Shown: positions 26,355 through 37,629, counted from the first letter of the stretch. The stretch: DNA of 64,000 nt from Eriocheir sinensis (GCF_024679095.1 NW_026111668.1:256001-320000), one strand, 5' to 3'. Notes: a model not told the origin generated them from the sequence alone. Program-made: numbers and translations.

Positions 26355-26690
26355 GAGGAAAAGAAACACACTTCGAAAAACACGCAACGCTACATCCCTG
26401 GTACTTACAAACACTTAGATAGAAACAGCTACCGTCACTTCTTAATCCCATTCTTAGTAATCTTGATAGAGGAGGAAAGGAGAATCCAATCTTTTTATTG
26501 ACGAAAAGAAACACACACACTTCGAAACACACGCAACACTACATCCCTGGCACTTACAAACACTTAGACAGGAACAGCCAGCGTCACTTTTTTTTAATCC
26601 CATTCCAAGTAGCGACTTGGAGTGGAGGACTTTAGAAATCTTGATAGAGGAGGAAAAGAGGATCTAATCTTATAATTGATCTCTTTTGTG
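26355..26690. repeat. Two-copy tandem duplication, about 146-155 bp
   Basis: Both copies contain AAAGAAACACAC, ACTTCGAAA, CTACATCCCTGG, ACTTACAAACACTTAGA and TTGATAGAGGAGGAAA. The second copy has an extra segment before the last block. Confidence 0.9.
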
Positions 26691-26799
26691 TCTGTTTAGA
26701 AAATCCTCGTCGCGGGTGGATGAAAAATGAGTGAGTTTTTTTAGGAGCTTAGAGTAAGTTTTTGGGCCTGGGAAGAGGCACGCTGCGGCCCTGAGTAAT

Positions 26800-26924
26800 T
26801 GGTTGGTAAGGGAGGAGGAGGGAGGCGAAGGAGAAGGAAAGGAAGGAGGAGATAAGAGACGTGAAGGAATAAGATGAAGAAAGGAAGAGGAAAGGCAAGA
26901 AAAGGAAAGAGTAATCAGGAAAAA

Positions 26925-26975
<51 letters not shown>

Positions 26976-27565
26976 GACCGACCGATTGACTGACTGACTT
27001 ACTGACAGACTAACTGAGTGACTGACTGATAGACAAAAATCATAAATGAAAGAAAAACATACAAACAAATAGAGGAGGACAAAATGAGACAGCGATGAAA
27101 GCTAACAGAATAATAAAGAAAAGAACGAAAGAGAGAGAGAGAGAGAGAGGGTAAGCCTTTTCTGTGGTGAGTATAGGCTCCTTCACCACCACTGCCACCA
27201 CCACCACCATGCTTATCACGGTCCCATCACCAGGCTAAGATAAGGCACACACGTTTAAAGGCCTTGAAGGAATAAATAGATCGACGGAAAGGCGGGGAGA
27301 GGAAAATAGATAGAGAGATAGACAGAGGGAAAGAAAGAAAAAGCGAAGGAAAACTAGAAAGAAAGAGAGAGAAAGTAAAGAAATAGAGGTTGTGTAAATA
27401 TCAAAACACAGCGACAAAGTTAGTAAATGGCAAAGAACCTGAAGGAAATAACAGGAAATGGAGAAGGACGAAAGAAAAGGAAATGAAGGAAGTAGAAAAG
27501 AAGGAATGTGAAAAAAATAAGAAGAAAGAGGAAAGAGAGGCAAAGGAAAGAGTATGGAGGAAAAA
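26800..27565. repeat. Purine-rich block with (GT)n, (GA)n and (GACT)n
   Basis: Mostly purine, with GT and GA runs at about 26927-26970, GACT/TGAC tetranucleotides at about 26975-27030 and GA at 27130-27149. 27150-27260 is unique. No gene. Confidence 0.8.
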
Positions 27566-27571
27566 GATTTA

Positions 27572-27582
27572 GAAGAGAGAGA

Positions 27583-27620
<38 letters not shown>

Positions 27621-27625
27621 AGAAA

Positions 27626-27674
<49 letters not shown>

Positions 27675-27685
27675 CGCCCGCGCTC
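27572..27685. repeat. (GA)n/(CT)n palindrome followed by (CG)n
   Basis: A GA arm (27574-27620, one interruption) and a CT arm (27628-27659) are reverse complements about 8 bases apart. An alternating CG run of about 17 bases follows immediately at 27660-27676. Confidence 0.9.
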
Positions 27686-27758
27686 GTTTTCTCATAATTG
27701 TTAACTTTACCATTTTCTTCTTTTATTCTTCACTTAATCCAAAGTAATTATAAATCGC

Positions 27759-27759
<1 letters not shown>

Positions 27760-27824
<65 letters not shown>
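27760..27824. repeat. (GT)n microsatellite
   Basis: About 32 GT units. Confidence 0.98.
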
Positions 27825-27826
<2 letters not shown>

Positions 27827-28500
27827 CTTCCATGACGGAGAAAATCCGCGTCTTAAACGCTCAACCTCCTTTTATTTATTAGGCTTCTTCTGTAAATTTC
27901 TCCTCAAAATTACAGTGTTCCATTATTACGTTTGATTATGTAACATAACAGTGAAGTACTGTATTGATGATGAAATATGCACCCTTTCTGGGGGAGGGAG
28001 TAGCCTACATCGGGAAATAATGTATATGAAACACATAAATTAGGCTAAACATCGCTATTATTATTTTTAAGAAAATATGTTCGTCATGTGCGTAAGGTAT
28101 AAAGTAAATTGTATTCATTTGCCTAACTGTAGGTATTGTACTACAAAATATAATACAGTTTCATGTACAGGAACTTCACAGAATATTAATTTGTGGATGA
28201 AAAGAGGATGCGGTGATGACGGGAAGGTTTGTGGCGTGTGAGATGCGCGCACGAAGGCAGCTTGGCAGTGTAAGGGTTAAGAGAGATAAAAGGTATTCAT
28301 TTTAGGAACTAGCGACGCAAGAAAATCCCAGCGTCAGACTTTCGACAGGTGGCAGAAAGTTCCCCGTGTAGTTAATGGGCTCGGGAAGAGATTGGGCGGG
28401 GCGTGGAGAGCCGGGGCGAGATGAAGGATGTCGGAGAGTGGCGTGGAGAGAGACGGAAGCACATAGGGAGCGAGACAGACAGAGGCAGCTAGAGTGAGAC
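27825..28500. other. Unique sequence, no gene seen
   Basis: AT-rich unique DNA to 28190, then GC-moderate purine-leaning DNA. No coding or RNA gene recognised. Confidence 0.45.
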
Positions 28501-28768
28501 AGTTACACCCAAAAACAAGTAACGAAGTAAATAAAAGATATAAAAATGTGACAATTAATGAATAACGGATAAGAAAAGGAAAAAAAATCAAAGACACAGA
28601 AAGACAGACGTGTGTGTACATACAAATAAACAAACAGACAAAATTTTAGACATACATGCATAAAAAAAGAACAAAATAAAAGAAAGAAAGAAAGAAAGAA
28701 GAAGAAAAAAGTAGTCATTCTAACACACATATATACAGAGACAGACAGATAGACAAACAAAAACAAAG

Positions 28769-28815
<47 letters not shown>

Positions 28816-28870
28816 ACACACTCAGTCAGACAGACCCAGTTATTCAGTCAGTCAGTTAGTTAGTTAGCTA
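28501..28870. repeat. A-rich/(GACA)-like block with (CA)n and (GTCA)n
   Basis: A-rich imperfect repeats, (GAAA)n at about 28680-28698, CA run at 28773-28810, then (CAGT)n-like text at 28823-28870. Confidence 0.85.
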
Positions 28871-29059
28871 CATAGTTTATTTAACCACGCAGAGTGTAAC
28901 GCACTCTACAAATAAAAATTAAACGTGATATATAATTTGGCCCAACGCAACAATGTATAATTCAACACACAGCGGCTTTAGTAACAACGCATGCAATTGA
29001 AAAAAGTTAAATTTACTCGTTAAAATGTTGGAATAATATGCGTTTTTATTTTTTTTTAT

Positions 29060-29060
<1 letters not shown>

Positions 29061-29106
<46 letters not shown>

Positions 29107-29153
29107 GTAGACAGATATAGAGATAGAGATAGATACAGACACAGACAGAGACG

Positions 29154-29220
<67 letters not shown>
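29061..29220. repeat. (GA)n microsatellites
   Basis: GA runs at 29063-29102 and 29158-29220, separated by GATA/GACA-like imperfect text. Confidence 0.97.
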
Positions 29221-29224
<4 letters not shown>

Positions 29225-29357
29225 GCCCCGACTCTTGACTCACGGGCTGCTAAAATCATCCCTTGATCCTTGGTCTTATTGCACTCGATGGGAAGGTCTT
29301 TAGGGCTTTACGGCGAGTCCCGCTCGTCGGCCCTCCGGACCCGGCAACACAAACGTA
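29221..29357. other. GC-rich unique island
   Basis: CpG-containing unique sequence, no open frame of note. Confidence 0.4.
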
Positions 29358-29630
29358 GAGAAGATGATAAGAAAAGAATCGTGGGCCAAACGTTGACTAT
29401 TATGAAAGGGTGAGGTACAAGATCGAATTATATAGACGAAATACATGAAAGAGTTTGTATTTCACCTCTTATCTCCCTTCCCTTCCCCGGAGATACATAC
29501 ATTGAGAAGATAACAGGAAAACAGTAAAAGGGTAAACCGTTGATTATGATATTGAGGAGGAGTACAACGTTGAATTACATAGTCAAATTACATGAAAGAT
29601 TTAATTGGGTTAGGTAGAGTTTAGGGTACC
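29358..29630. repeat. Two-copy tandem duplication, about 146 bp
   Basis: (G)AGAAGAT(G)A at 29358 and 29504, then AACGTTGA or ACCGTTGA, GTACAA, GAATTA(T/C)ATAG and TACATGAAAGA. Copies are clearly diverged. Confidence 0.8.
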
Positions 29631-29739
29631 TTCAAACACATGATAGCCAGCACCTTATGGTATAAATTAACAAAGAATGACCTCACTTGGTTGATATAAA
29701 GTCTCATTAGTAAGGAAGCATATATGAATTTTCTGAGTC

Positions 29740-29865
29740 GAGTGAGAGAGAGAAGGATTAGGATGAGGGCTGACAGGAGAAGGATGGGTGGGAGGAGAGA
29801 GACAGCCGAGAGAGAGAGAGAGAGAGAAGGATTAGGATGAGGGCTGACAGGAGAAGGATGGGTGG

Positions 29866-29905
<40 letters not shown>
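29740..29905. repeat. (GA)n tracts with a duplicated linker, 75 bp
   Basis: The linker AAGGATTAGGATGAGGGCTG plus ACAGGAGAAGGATGGGTGGG occurs twice between GA runs (about 29753 and 29828), the two copies identical over about 40 bases. Confidence 0.93.
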
Positions 29906-29908
<3 letters not shown>

Positions 29909-30060
29909 AGTGAATGAATGAGAGAAGGGAAGAAAGAAAGAGAAAAAAAAGTGAATGAATGAGTAAACAAATAAAAAAAGAAGGAATGAAAGAAAGAAAA
30001 ATGTAAAAGAATGTAAGAAAGAAGGATAGATAGATAGATAGAAAGGAAAAATGAGAAAAA
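29906..30060. repeat. A/G-rich tract
   Basis: Imperfect GAAA/GAAT/GATA tetranucleotides. Confidence 0.8.
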
Positions 30061-30284
30061 GTGAGGGAGGGGCGGCGAAGGTCTCAGATGGCAGGCGGAT
30101 ATGATCGGTTTTGGTCAATATCATTTGTCTCCGTTCGATTCAGAAAAGTTGGGACGGAAGACGCGGCGCTGGCCAGACGGTGCCCCGGATAACCCTGCCT
30201 CGCCGGGGACAGAATAGCGGCTAGTTTGATAGGAAAGGAAATGAGGGTGATCTATTGGTGTATCAGGTAACAATATAATATGCT

Positions 30285-30850
30285 GAAGGGAATTTGATTG
30301 GCCCCACGTAGAAATAGGATAGGAAATAAGGTTGGAAATGTGTGACAGACGAGAGTTGGTTGACCTAAAAAATGATTGCGGGATTTTCTTTCCTCTAAAA
30401 TATTACGAGAGATCACGTACTTCTGAAAAATTGACTTCCATTATGTAGTTTCAAGAGGAGGGTATCAGGACACCTCTCCTCCCGAAATTGACCTCTTTCG
30501 GCCACTCCTCTGAACTCTTTTTTATAGGAGCAGTGATTAGCGGGATTTTTTTTTTTTTTCCTTTTTTTTTTTTTGCCCTTGAGCTGTTTCCTTTGCTGCA
30601 AAAAAATGCTGGCAGGAAATTTGATTGACTACATGCGGATACAAGACTGATGTATGTGACAGAAGAGTTTATTGTCCTAAGAAATGGTTGTTTGATTAAT
30701 TTTCTTCTTAAACTTACTCAGTGCTTGTTCGTGGCTAACCAAAGTTCACTTCTGAAAAATCGTCGGCCTTTGTGTAGTTTCGTCTATAGTGGCAGAAGAT
30801 CCCATCGACTTTACGTGGAAATATGACGGAGGTGTGTGAGACGAAATGGG
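30285..30850. repeat. Diverged tandem repeat interrupted by a dispersed repeat
   Basis: Phrases GGAA(A)TTTGATTG, TGTGACAG or TGTGAGAC, GTTG.TTG..CTAA and AAATG(A/G)TTG recur near 30289, 30615 and 30806. The first unit is lengthened by the inserted copy at 30517-30606. Confidence 0.75.
30517..30606 (-). repeat. Short A-rich dispersed repeat, copy 3 (full)
   Basis: Minus orientation. Both conserved blocks are present: AGGAGCAGTGATTAGCGGG and GCCCTTGAGCTGTTTCCTTT, then GCTGCAAAAAA, separated by about 30 T. It interrupts a host tandem repeat. Confidence 0.85.
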
Positions 30851-30859
30851 TGGTTGTCC

Positions 30860-31275
30860 TTATAGATATTTGCTTGATTTCTTTATCTTTACTTCTTATC
30901 ATTCGTGTTTCCTTCCCACTTTCCATTTTTCTCTTCATCCTTCTTTCCTGTCTTTCTTTATTCTTTCGTACCTTTCATATTTCCTTCTCTTCATTCTCCT
31001 TTTTACTTTCCATTCCTCTTTCCTTCACTCCCTTTCTCTTACCCTTCCTTCCTTCCTTCCTTATATCCTTCCCTCTCTTCTACCCCCGTTTACTTTCCTT
31101 CCTTCCTTCACTCCGTCTTTCTGTTCTATCCTCACTTCCTTCCTCTCCATCCTTCTGTTCTTCCTCCTTTTCCTCCTTTCATCGTTTACTTCACATCAAA
31201 TCACACACATCCACAGTCTCCCACTCTCTCCCTCTCTATCTATATCCTCATCAGCACTCCTCCATACCTCTCTCC
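30860..31275. repeat. Pyrimidine-rich low-complexity block
   Basis: C+T-rich, including CTTC-based tetranucleotides. Several 130-170-codon Ser/Phe/Leu/Pro frames in different phases are artefacts. Confidence 0.85.
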
Positions 31276-31311
31276 CTCTCTTTACGCCCTCAAATAATCC
31301 AGTGATCGCAG

Positions 31312-31457
31312 CAGATGATAGACAGCGGCAGCGGCTCTATGCTCCAGCCAAGAGTAAATAGGGAGGCGTATTGTTCATTTGGCTCGCCTGTATATTTTTC
31401 ATCTGAGGGGCAAACACACGAGGCTCTTGTTGCTGCCGCCGGATTGTCTATCATCTG
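31312..31457. other. Inverted repeat with unique interior
   Basis: CAGATGATAGACA at 31312-31324 is exactly complementary to TGTCTATCATCTG at 31445-31457. The similarity continues inward imperfectly (GCGGCAGC against GCTGCCGC). The 120-base interior is unique. It could be a small non-autonomous element, a structured RNA or chance. Confidence 0.5.
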
Positions 31458-31517
31458 TTGATTGCAAAACCGACAGGCAGCGGGCGTTCTTTTTTACCGG
31501 CTAGGGATTGAGTTAAG

Positions 31518-31520
<3 letters not shown>

Positions 31521-31558
<38 letters not shown>

Positions 31559-32060
31559 ATACTGAGGTTGTTAAAGCTTACAAATTGGAAAAATATAAAT
31601 ATGTATAAAATATGATGTAGTGATGACGGAAATATTAATAAAGTGAAGATAAAGAGAGGCAAGGGAAGAGAAAGGAAAGGAAAGGAAAGGAAAGCAGAGA
31701 AAAGGGAAGGGAAGAGAAGGAAAGGAAAGGCAATGAATAGAAAGGAAAGAGAAGGAAAGGAAAGCAAAGAGAAAGGAGGGAAAGAAAGGGAAGAGTAGGA
31801 GAGGAAAGGAAAGGCAAGAATAAGGACAGAAAAAGGGAAGGGAGAGAAAGAAAAGAAATAAGAGAATGAAAGAGAAAGAAGAAAGGAAATAAGAAAAAAT
31901 AAACCACAGAAACCTTGCACCCAGAGAGATAGAGAGAAGAAAGATAAATAAATAAAGAGAAAGGAGAATAAAACTCCACCGCTGAAGGAAGAAATTACCA
32001 AAAAAGGAAATATTAATAAACGAAGGAGGAGGCGAGGAGGCGGAAAGAAGAAGTTAATAA
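31521..32060. repeat. (GA)n and (GGAAA)n purine-rich block
   Basis: GA run at 31521-31556. At about 31650-31830 an imperfect AGGAA/GGAAA pentanucleotide array, then A/G-rich DNA. Confidence 0.9.
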
Positions 32061-32204
32061 GGTCAAGTAATTGGAGTCTTTCGTCTTTTTTTTTTTTGCG
32101 GCCGAGAGCAAATATTTTTTTTTCCTCCCGCTCGTCTGGAATTCATGTTTTTGAAAGTTCGTAAATAAATTTTTCATATATATATTCATTTTTACGTCAT
32201 GAAT

Positions 32205-32205
32205 A

Positions 32206-32278
<73 letters not shown>
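32205..32278. repeat. (CT)n microsatellite
   Basis: About 37 CT units. Confidence 0.98.
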
Positions 32279-32279
<1 letters not shown>

Positions 32280-32281
<2 letters not shown>

Positions 32282-32586
32282 TTTCCCTCCTTTCCTTCCT
32301 TCCTTCCTTCCTTTCTACCTTCCCTCCCTTCCTTCCTCTCTATTCCTTCAGCTTTCAAAAATATGTCTGAAGGTCCGTCTTGAAGCAGGTTTTGGTCCTC
32401 TTTCTATATTGCAGGAACCAAATCGCTCCTTTTCAGTACCAGTCTTCAAACATCCCATCATCCCTCCTCCATTCCCAACATCAATCCCTCCCTCCCTCCC
32501 TCCTTCCCTTCCATCCCTCCTTCCCGCTGCTGCCTGCCTTCTTTCCTTTGATTTCCTTCCCTTTTATCCTCCCAGCTTGTCTCTAG

Positions 32587-32617
<31 letters not shown>

Positions 32618-32780
32618 GTTAAAGTCCACAATTCATTTTTTTCCGTTTCTTTTTTTTTCAGGAAACGTTTTTCTTGCTTGTTTATGTAACATTCTCTCAT
32701 ACGTTGTTTTCTTCCTTCCTTCCTCTTCTTTATTCCCACTTATTCTTTCAGCTTGACGTTTTTGTTTAAGTTTGCAAATC

Positions 32781-32812
<32 letters not shown>

Positions 32813-33230
32813 CAGTCTATCCTACATTGCTATCTTCCTCCTTCAATCTCCTGCTTTTCTTCCTTCCTTCCTTTTCTTCTCTTTTACTCTTTGTGCTTGA
32901 CTCTTTTATTTAGGTTTGTGTATCGGATTTATTTATTTCGTTTTCTTATATTTCAGGAATTATTTCACTTCTTTCCTGTAGCTGTTTTTCTTACGATGAC
33001 CTGTTTCTTATTTCCATCTCTCCTTCCTTCCTTCTTTCCTTCCAACTGTTCCCTTTCTTCCCTTTCCTTTCCTCTTTCTCCTTACCAACAAATATTCTCT
33101 ATTCTTCCTTTCCTCCTTATCCCTTCCCTCTCTTCGTCTCCCTCTATACCCTTCCCCTCTCTCCTCCTCCTCTTCCTTCTTTTCTTCCTCTCTCCTCGTC
33201 ATTTCTGTTCCTTCCTGTATCGGTTACCGC
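32280..33230. repeat. Pyrimidine-rich imperfect tandem repeat with T tracts
   Basis: Units begin near 32573, 32749 and 32896 with CAGCTTG(T/A)C or GTGCTTGACT. They continue through a T run (20-30 T in two units) to TTTCAG, then CTTCCTTCCTTCC. Spacing is about 176 and 148. The remainder is CTTC-rich. Confidence 0.7.
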
Positions 33231-33236
33231 TGGAGA

Positions 33237-33239
<3 letters not shown>

Positions 33240-33291
<52 letters not shown>
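33240..33291. repeat. (GA)n microsatellite
   Basis: About 26 GA units. Confidence 0.97.
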
Positions 33292-33293
<2 letters not shown>

Positions 33294-33780
33294 GGGGCAG
33301 GTGTTCTGTTCATGCATATTTGCGGTTCTCCGTCCCAGCATCCTCGCTTTAAGCCGAGTCCGGGGGGTTCTGCGGACCAACGCACGAATGTTGCATATGG
33401 CCTTAACCTTCCCCTCACCTCTATCTCCTTCCCCTCTCCCCTCTCTTCCATTCCCTTCCCCCTTTCCCTTCTCCCCTCTCTTCCATCCCCTTCCCTCTTT
33501 CCCCTTACCTTCTATCGTCCATCTCTTTTCCCCTCATTTTCCACCCCATCCGCTTAGCCTCTTCCACATCCTTCCCCTTTGTACGTTCACTTCATCCTCT
33601 CTCCCTTTTCTCAATCGTTCTGTCCCTCTCATCTTCACTTTGAACCCCTTTGCCTCTTTCCCATCCTCTTTCCCTAATTTGGTCCTATTCCTCTTCGTCT
33701 CTCTTCCTTTCTTCGTGTAGTTCCTTATCCCTTTCTCTATTCTCTTCTCTTAAACCCTTTCCTCAACCCTATTCAACGTC
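33292..33780. other. Unique stretch then pyrimidine-rich block
   Basis: 33292-33405 is unique and GC-moderate; 33406-33775 is C+T-rich with a CTTCCATCCCCTTCCC-like phrase repeated. No gene. Confidence 0.55.
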
Positions 33781-34009
33781 GTGTATCCCTGTGTACCCTG
33801 TGTATATCTTGTAGTAAAGGAAGAGGAGGCGAAGCGGGAAGAGGAAGAGGAGGAGGAGGAGGACAATCACATTATTCCAAGGAGACGAATACTCGTGAGC
33901 TGTAATGAGGTGAGGCGCCGAGCGTTTAGTTCAGTTACGGGAGAGCGGGAAGGTAAGCGTCGAAGGGAAGGGGACAGGTAAGCAGTTAGGTAAATAGGTA
34001 GGCTTAAAA

Positions 34010-34094
34010 GTGTGTGTGTATGTGTGTGTGTGTGTGTGTAGACAGAAGTACGCTTAACAGATAAGTACACATATAAAATTAAAGTTGTGTTTGT

Positions 34095-34145
<51 letters not shown>

Positions 34146-34357
34146 CAGAAGTACGCTTAACAGATAAGTACATATATAAAATTAAAGGTGTGTTTGTCAG
34201 TGTGTGTGTGTGTGTGTGTAGACAGAAGTACGCTTAACAGATAAGTACATATATAAAATTAAAGGTGTGTTTGTCAGTGTGTGTGTGTGTGTGTGTGTGT
34301 GTAGACAGAAGTACGCTTAACAGATAAGTACATATATAAAATTAAAGGTGTGTTTCC

Positions 34358-34412
<55 letters not shown>
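34010..34412. repeat. Minisatellite with (TG)n core, four copies
   Basis: GACAGAAGTACGCTTAACAG begins units at 34041, 34144, 34221 and 34304. Each continues to AAATTAAAG(T/G)TGTGTTT, (GT/CC)CAG and a TG run of differing length, so unit length varies (103, 77, 83 bp) only through the TG tract. Three units share the same variant bases, showing recent duplication. Confidence 0.96.
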
Positions 34413-34415
<3 letters not shown>

Positions 34416-35265
34416 AGAGTTAAGTGTTTAGTCGCTTGCACCAGACAGAGGGGCCAATACGTTCCATGGTGCTGCTCTCTGTACAGATATAGCTAAAGTT
34501 GCAAGCCCTTCACTGTTACATATCGGACAGCACCGTGTAACTTGCCGTCCATATATCTAGAGTTAGGTCGCCTGATCAAGACAGCGGGACCGATAAGTTA
34601 CACGATGCTGTACCCATATACGCAAATAGCTTCAGTTGAAAGTTCACTATAGATGCAGAAAGCTCAGAACTGTCCTTATCTCTCCTTCTGTCTAGAGTTA
34701 CGTCGCTTGAAAGACATACGTAGAGGGGCCGATAATTTACACTTTTTTTTACAGTAGAGGAGACAGTGCAAGGGCGTAAAAAAAACAAAAAACAATAATG
34801 AAAAAAAAAGCCCGCTACCTACTGCTCCTAAATAGAGTAGAGTGGCCAAAAAAAGATAAATATAGATAGACAAATAAATAGCCACAGTTAAGAGCCCAGC
34901 AATGATATATAGAAGACAGAACTTTATATGTTTTAACCTTCTGTATGGAGTTAAGTCAATTGCCGGGACTATCTTTCATTTAGTCGTTACTAGAGATACG
35001 TAAGAGACCAGTAAGCTACATGGTTCTTCCCCTCTGAGCAGGAATAGTCAAGGTTGCGAGTCTCCCATAAATAGCCAAAGTTAAAAGCCCAGCAATGATA
35101 TATAGAAGACAGAACCTTATATTTCTTAACCTTCTGTATGGAGTTAGTCAATTGCCGGGACTATCTTTCATTTAGTCGTTACTAGAGATACGTAAGAGAC
35201 CAGCAAGCTACATGGTTCTTCCCCTCTGAACAGGAATAGTCAAGGTTGCGAGTCTCCCATTGGTC
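34416..35265. repeat. Five-unit tandem repeat with inserted element
   Basis: Units start with (A/G)GAGTTA(A)GT followed by CG or CA and end with a TTACAC/CTACATGG...CTG phrase, at 34416, 34559, 34694, 34948 and 35140. The third unit is interrupted by a dispersed repeat. The last two, 192 bp apart, are nearly identical over about 190 bp, the most recent duplication. Confidence 0.88.
34743..34856 (+). repeat. Short A-rich dispersed repeat, copy 4 (full)
   Basis: T run, ACAGTAGAGGAGACAGTGCA, AGGGCG, A-rich middle, GCCCGCTACCTACTGCTCCT, then AAATAGAGTAGAGTGGCC. It interrupts a unit of the surrounding tandem repeat, so it is a true insertion. Confidence 0.88.
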
Positions 35266-35625
35266 TCTTTACCCGGATATTACTCGCCATTTATCTTCAT
35301 TACGCTTCATCCCTCTCATAATTCATCTTCACGGCAAATCATTTATCTCGCGCTCATTATTACTCGTCACTACTTCTGCCGTTCATATTTGTTCAGCTTA
35401 ACGACACTTTGTTGGCTCGTTAAGCGCTGATGAATAAAGCGAGTTTTTTTATATTTTTTGCTCCGTTGATAATTGGCGAGGTGTTGTGTCAGTGATGTGA
35501 TATATTATAGTGTTGATGTGTGTAGGGGGGAGGGGAGGGGGAGAGGCTGTGTGTAGAGGGAGGGGGTATGAGTGTGTGTGTGTGTGTGTGTGTGTTAAGG
35601 ATGTGGAGGTTGAGTTGGGGAAAGA
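35266..35625. other. Unique sequence, then G-rich and (GT)n
   Basis: AT-moderate unique DNA to 35515, G-rich text, short GT run at about 35573-35595. Confidence 0.45.

Positions 35626-35629
<4 letters not shown>

Positions 35630-35672
<43 letters not shown>
35630..35672. repeat. (GA)n microsatellite
   Basis: About 21 GA units. Confidence 0.97.
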
Positions 35673-35677
<5 letters not shown>

Positions 35678-35939
35678 AAAAAACACTAAAAATATACACT
35701 GCCTACCCTCGGGGCTTCGCGTGTTCGACCTTTCAGAATCTTGCTCTCAAAACGAACTTGATTTCCGCCCAATGAAAAACTGAAACAAACGAAACAATTG
35801 AATTTTTCCTCCTTGACCTTCGACCGACTGGGAAGAGGAGGAAGAGGAGGAGAAGGGGGGGGGGGGAGATAGAGAAAAGGAGGGAACTGGAGGAGGGAAT
35901 GAAGTGGAAAAGAGGGTTGACACAGCGGCTGGAAGTGGT

Positions 35940-36510
35940 ATTAGGAGAAGGAGGAGGAGGAGGAGGAGGTGAAGTAGGAGTGACATAACTGACCGAGAAG
36001 GGAAAAAAAAAAAGCTAAAAGTGACGGTGGCGATGTAAATAATGAATAAGGAGGAGGAGGAGGAGGAGGAGGAGGAGATACAGTGGAAGAGTGACATTAG
36101 TGAACTCGAAACGGGAAAGTGCAAATAAGTGTTGAGGATGAGAAAGAGAAAAAGAAAGAGGAGAAGGAGGAGGAGGCGAAGGAGATACAGTGGAAGAGTG
36201 ACATCAGTGAACTCGAAAGGGGAAAGTGCAAATAAGTGTTGAGGATGAGAAAGAGGAAAAGAAAGAGGAGAAGGAGGAGGAGGAGAAGGAGATACAGTGT
36301 AAGAGTGACATTTGTGAACTCGAAAGGGAAAAATGCAAATAATAGTATTGATGAGGAAGGGGAAAAGAAAGAGAAGGAGGAGGCGGAGAAGGAGATACAG
36401 TGGAAGAGTGACATTAGTGAACTCGAAAGGGGAAAATGCAAATAATAGTGTTGATGAGGAAGGGGAAAAGAAAGAGAAGGAGGAGGAGGCGGAGGAGGAG
36501 ATAAAAAATC
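35940..36510. repeat. Purine-rich minisatellite, about 105 bp
   Basis: GAGATACAGTG(G/T)AAGAGTGA begins units at 36075, 36182, 36289 and 36392 (spacing 107, 107, 103). Each continues with GTGAACTCGAAA, a GTGCAAATAA or ATGCAAATAATAG phrase and an AGAAAGAG/GGAGGA tail. A diverged unit precedes (about 35968). A 294-codon minus-strand frame runs through it but consists of repeat-derived Ser/Phe/Leu text. Confidence 0.95.
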
Positions 36511-37260
36511 GTATTACAAGACGTATCGCCACCCAAAAACACATATTTGACAAGGCTTTCGTAGGCGTTGTGGGCATTTCCAGGGGTAGTTTTATGACCC
36601 TGGTGGTAGTGTGAGTCTTCTTCTGTACCATGAACCTGAAGAAACACTCATTAGAACCCGACTGACCCCCTCTTTGACCTTTGGAAATAGGTGATGTGAG
36701 AAGCGAGAATGTTTTATAATACCAACCAAAGATGAAAAGTTACGTTGGTATTTCAGAAGTGGGAGGAAAAAAATGAACAGACGGAAACAATGTAAACAAT
36801 TCAGTGTGTCGGGATAATGAAATCGTTCCTATCGGCTTTGTGTGTAGCATTTCAATAGACAATTATTTGACTATTGCTTTTGATTCAGTGTACCAGATAC
36901 CCCTCATTAATAAGGGCTTGAAACTGTTAAAAGCGATCTAATAAGTATATTATATGAACGAAGGAAAGTATTGGGAATTTATTTTTTTCGCCCATGTTAT
37001 ACAAGCTCGCCCTTTGCCAATAGATATCATTTATTAACGACGAAATATCTAAAATGTTCATCTCCTTCGTTCGATTCAACATGCTTACCTCTTTTGAATA
37101 TAAGAATACGTGCCACAAACGTCTTAGTATAATCGTATATACGAATATCAGATAAGTGCATTAAGTGTTTTGTATACGCATATGCTCACCACAAACTCTC
37201 TTTATATATTTCCCATTAGGTACGTATAAACAAGTACCAGATTAGCGCATGACTCTTTAT
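36511..37260. other. AT-rich unique sequence, no gene seen
   Basis: One of the less repetitive stretches. The phrase TATAC..CATATGC/TATACGAATATCAG recurs loosely near 37135-37180 and 37220. No open frame with mixed composition longer than about 63 codons. Confidence 0.45.
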
Positions 37261-37500
37261 ATGTATGACTTGGCATGCGACCTTTCATCACAAGCGGCGC
37301 GGCGCGAAGGACACTCGTGGCCCTTCTGCATGCACGGCCACGACGCGGACTAAAAATATGCACTGCCACACACACGTCAGCGCGCACTCCGCCGCCCGCT
37401 GCCCGTGAACCGACCCTGGCAACGCCGGGTACTGCTTGTTGGCGTTGGCATGCAAGCAGACAGACGGATAGACAGACGAACAAACACCTAACATGCCAAA
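37261..37500. other. GC-rich unique island
   Basis: CpG-dense relative to its surroundings (37290-37450), opening and closing near GCATGC words (37273 and 37450). Arg/Pro/Ala-rich frames on both strands lack motifs. A promoter or exon is possible but unsupported. Confidence 0.35.
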
Positions 37501-37542
37501 CACACACACAAACGCCAACACACATACATATACCCTGCCAGA

Positions 37543-37591
<49 letters not shown>
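37501..37591. repeat. (CA)n microsatellite
   Basis: Imperfect CA-rich text, then a pure run at about 37545-37591. Confidence 0.97.
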
Positions 37592-37593
<2 letters not shown>

Positions 37594-37629
37594 CCTGTTT
37601 TTAAGCCACTCACAGTCTCCCGAGATAAC

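Noticed and set aside
37275..37604. 109-codon plus frame in the GC-rich island
   Set aside because: Runs on into the CA microsatellite and the Arg/Ala/Pro part matches what GC-rich DNA gives by chance; no domain.
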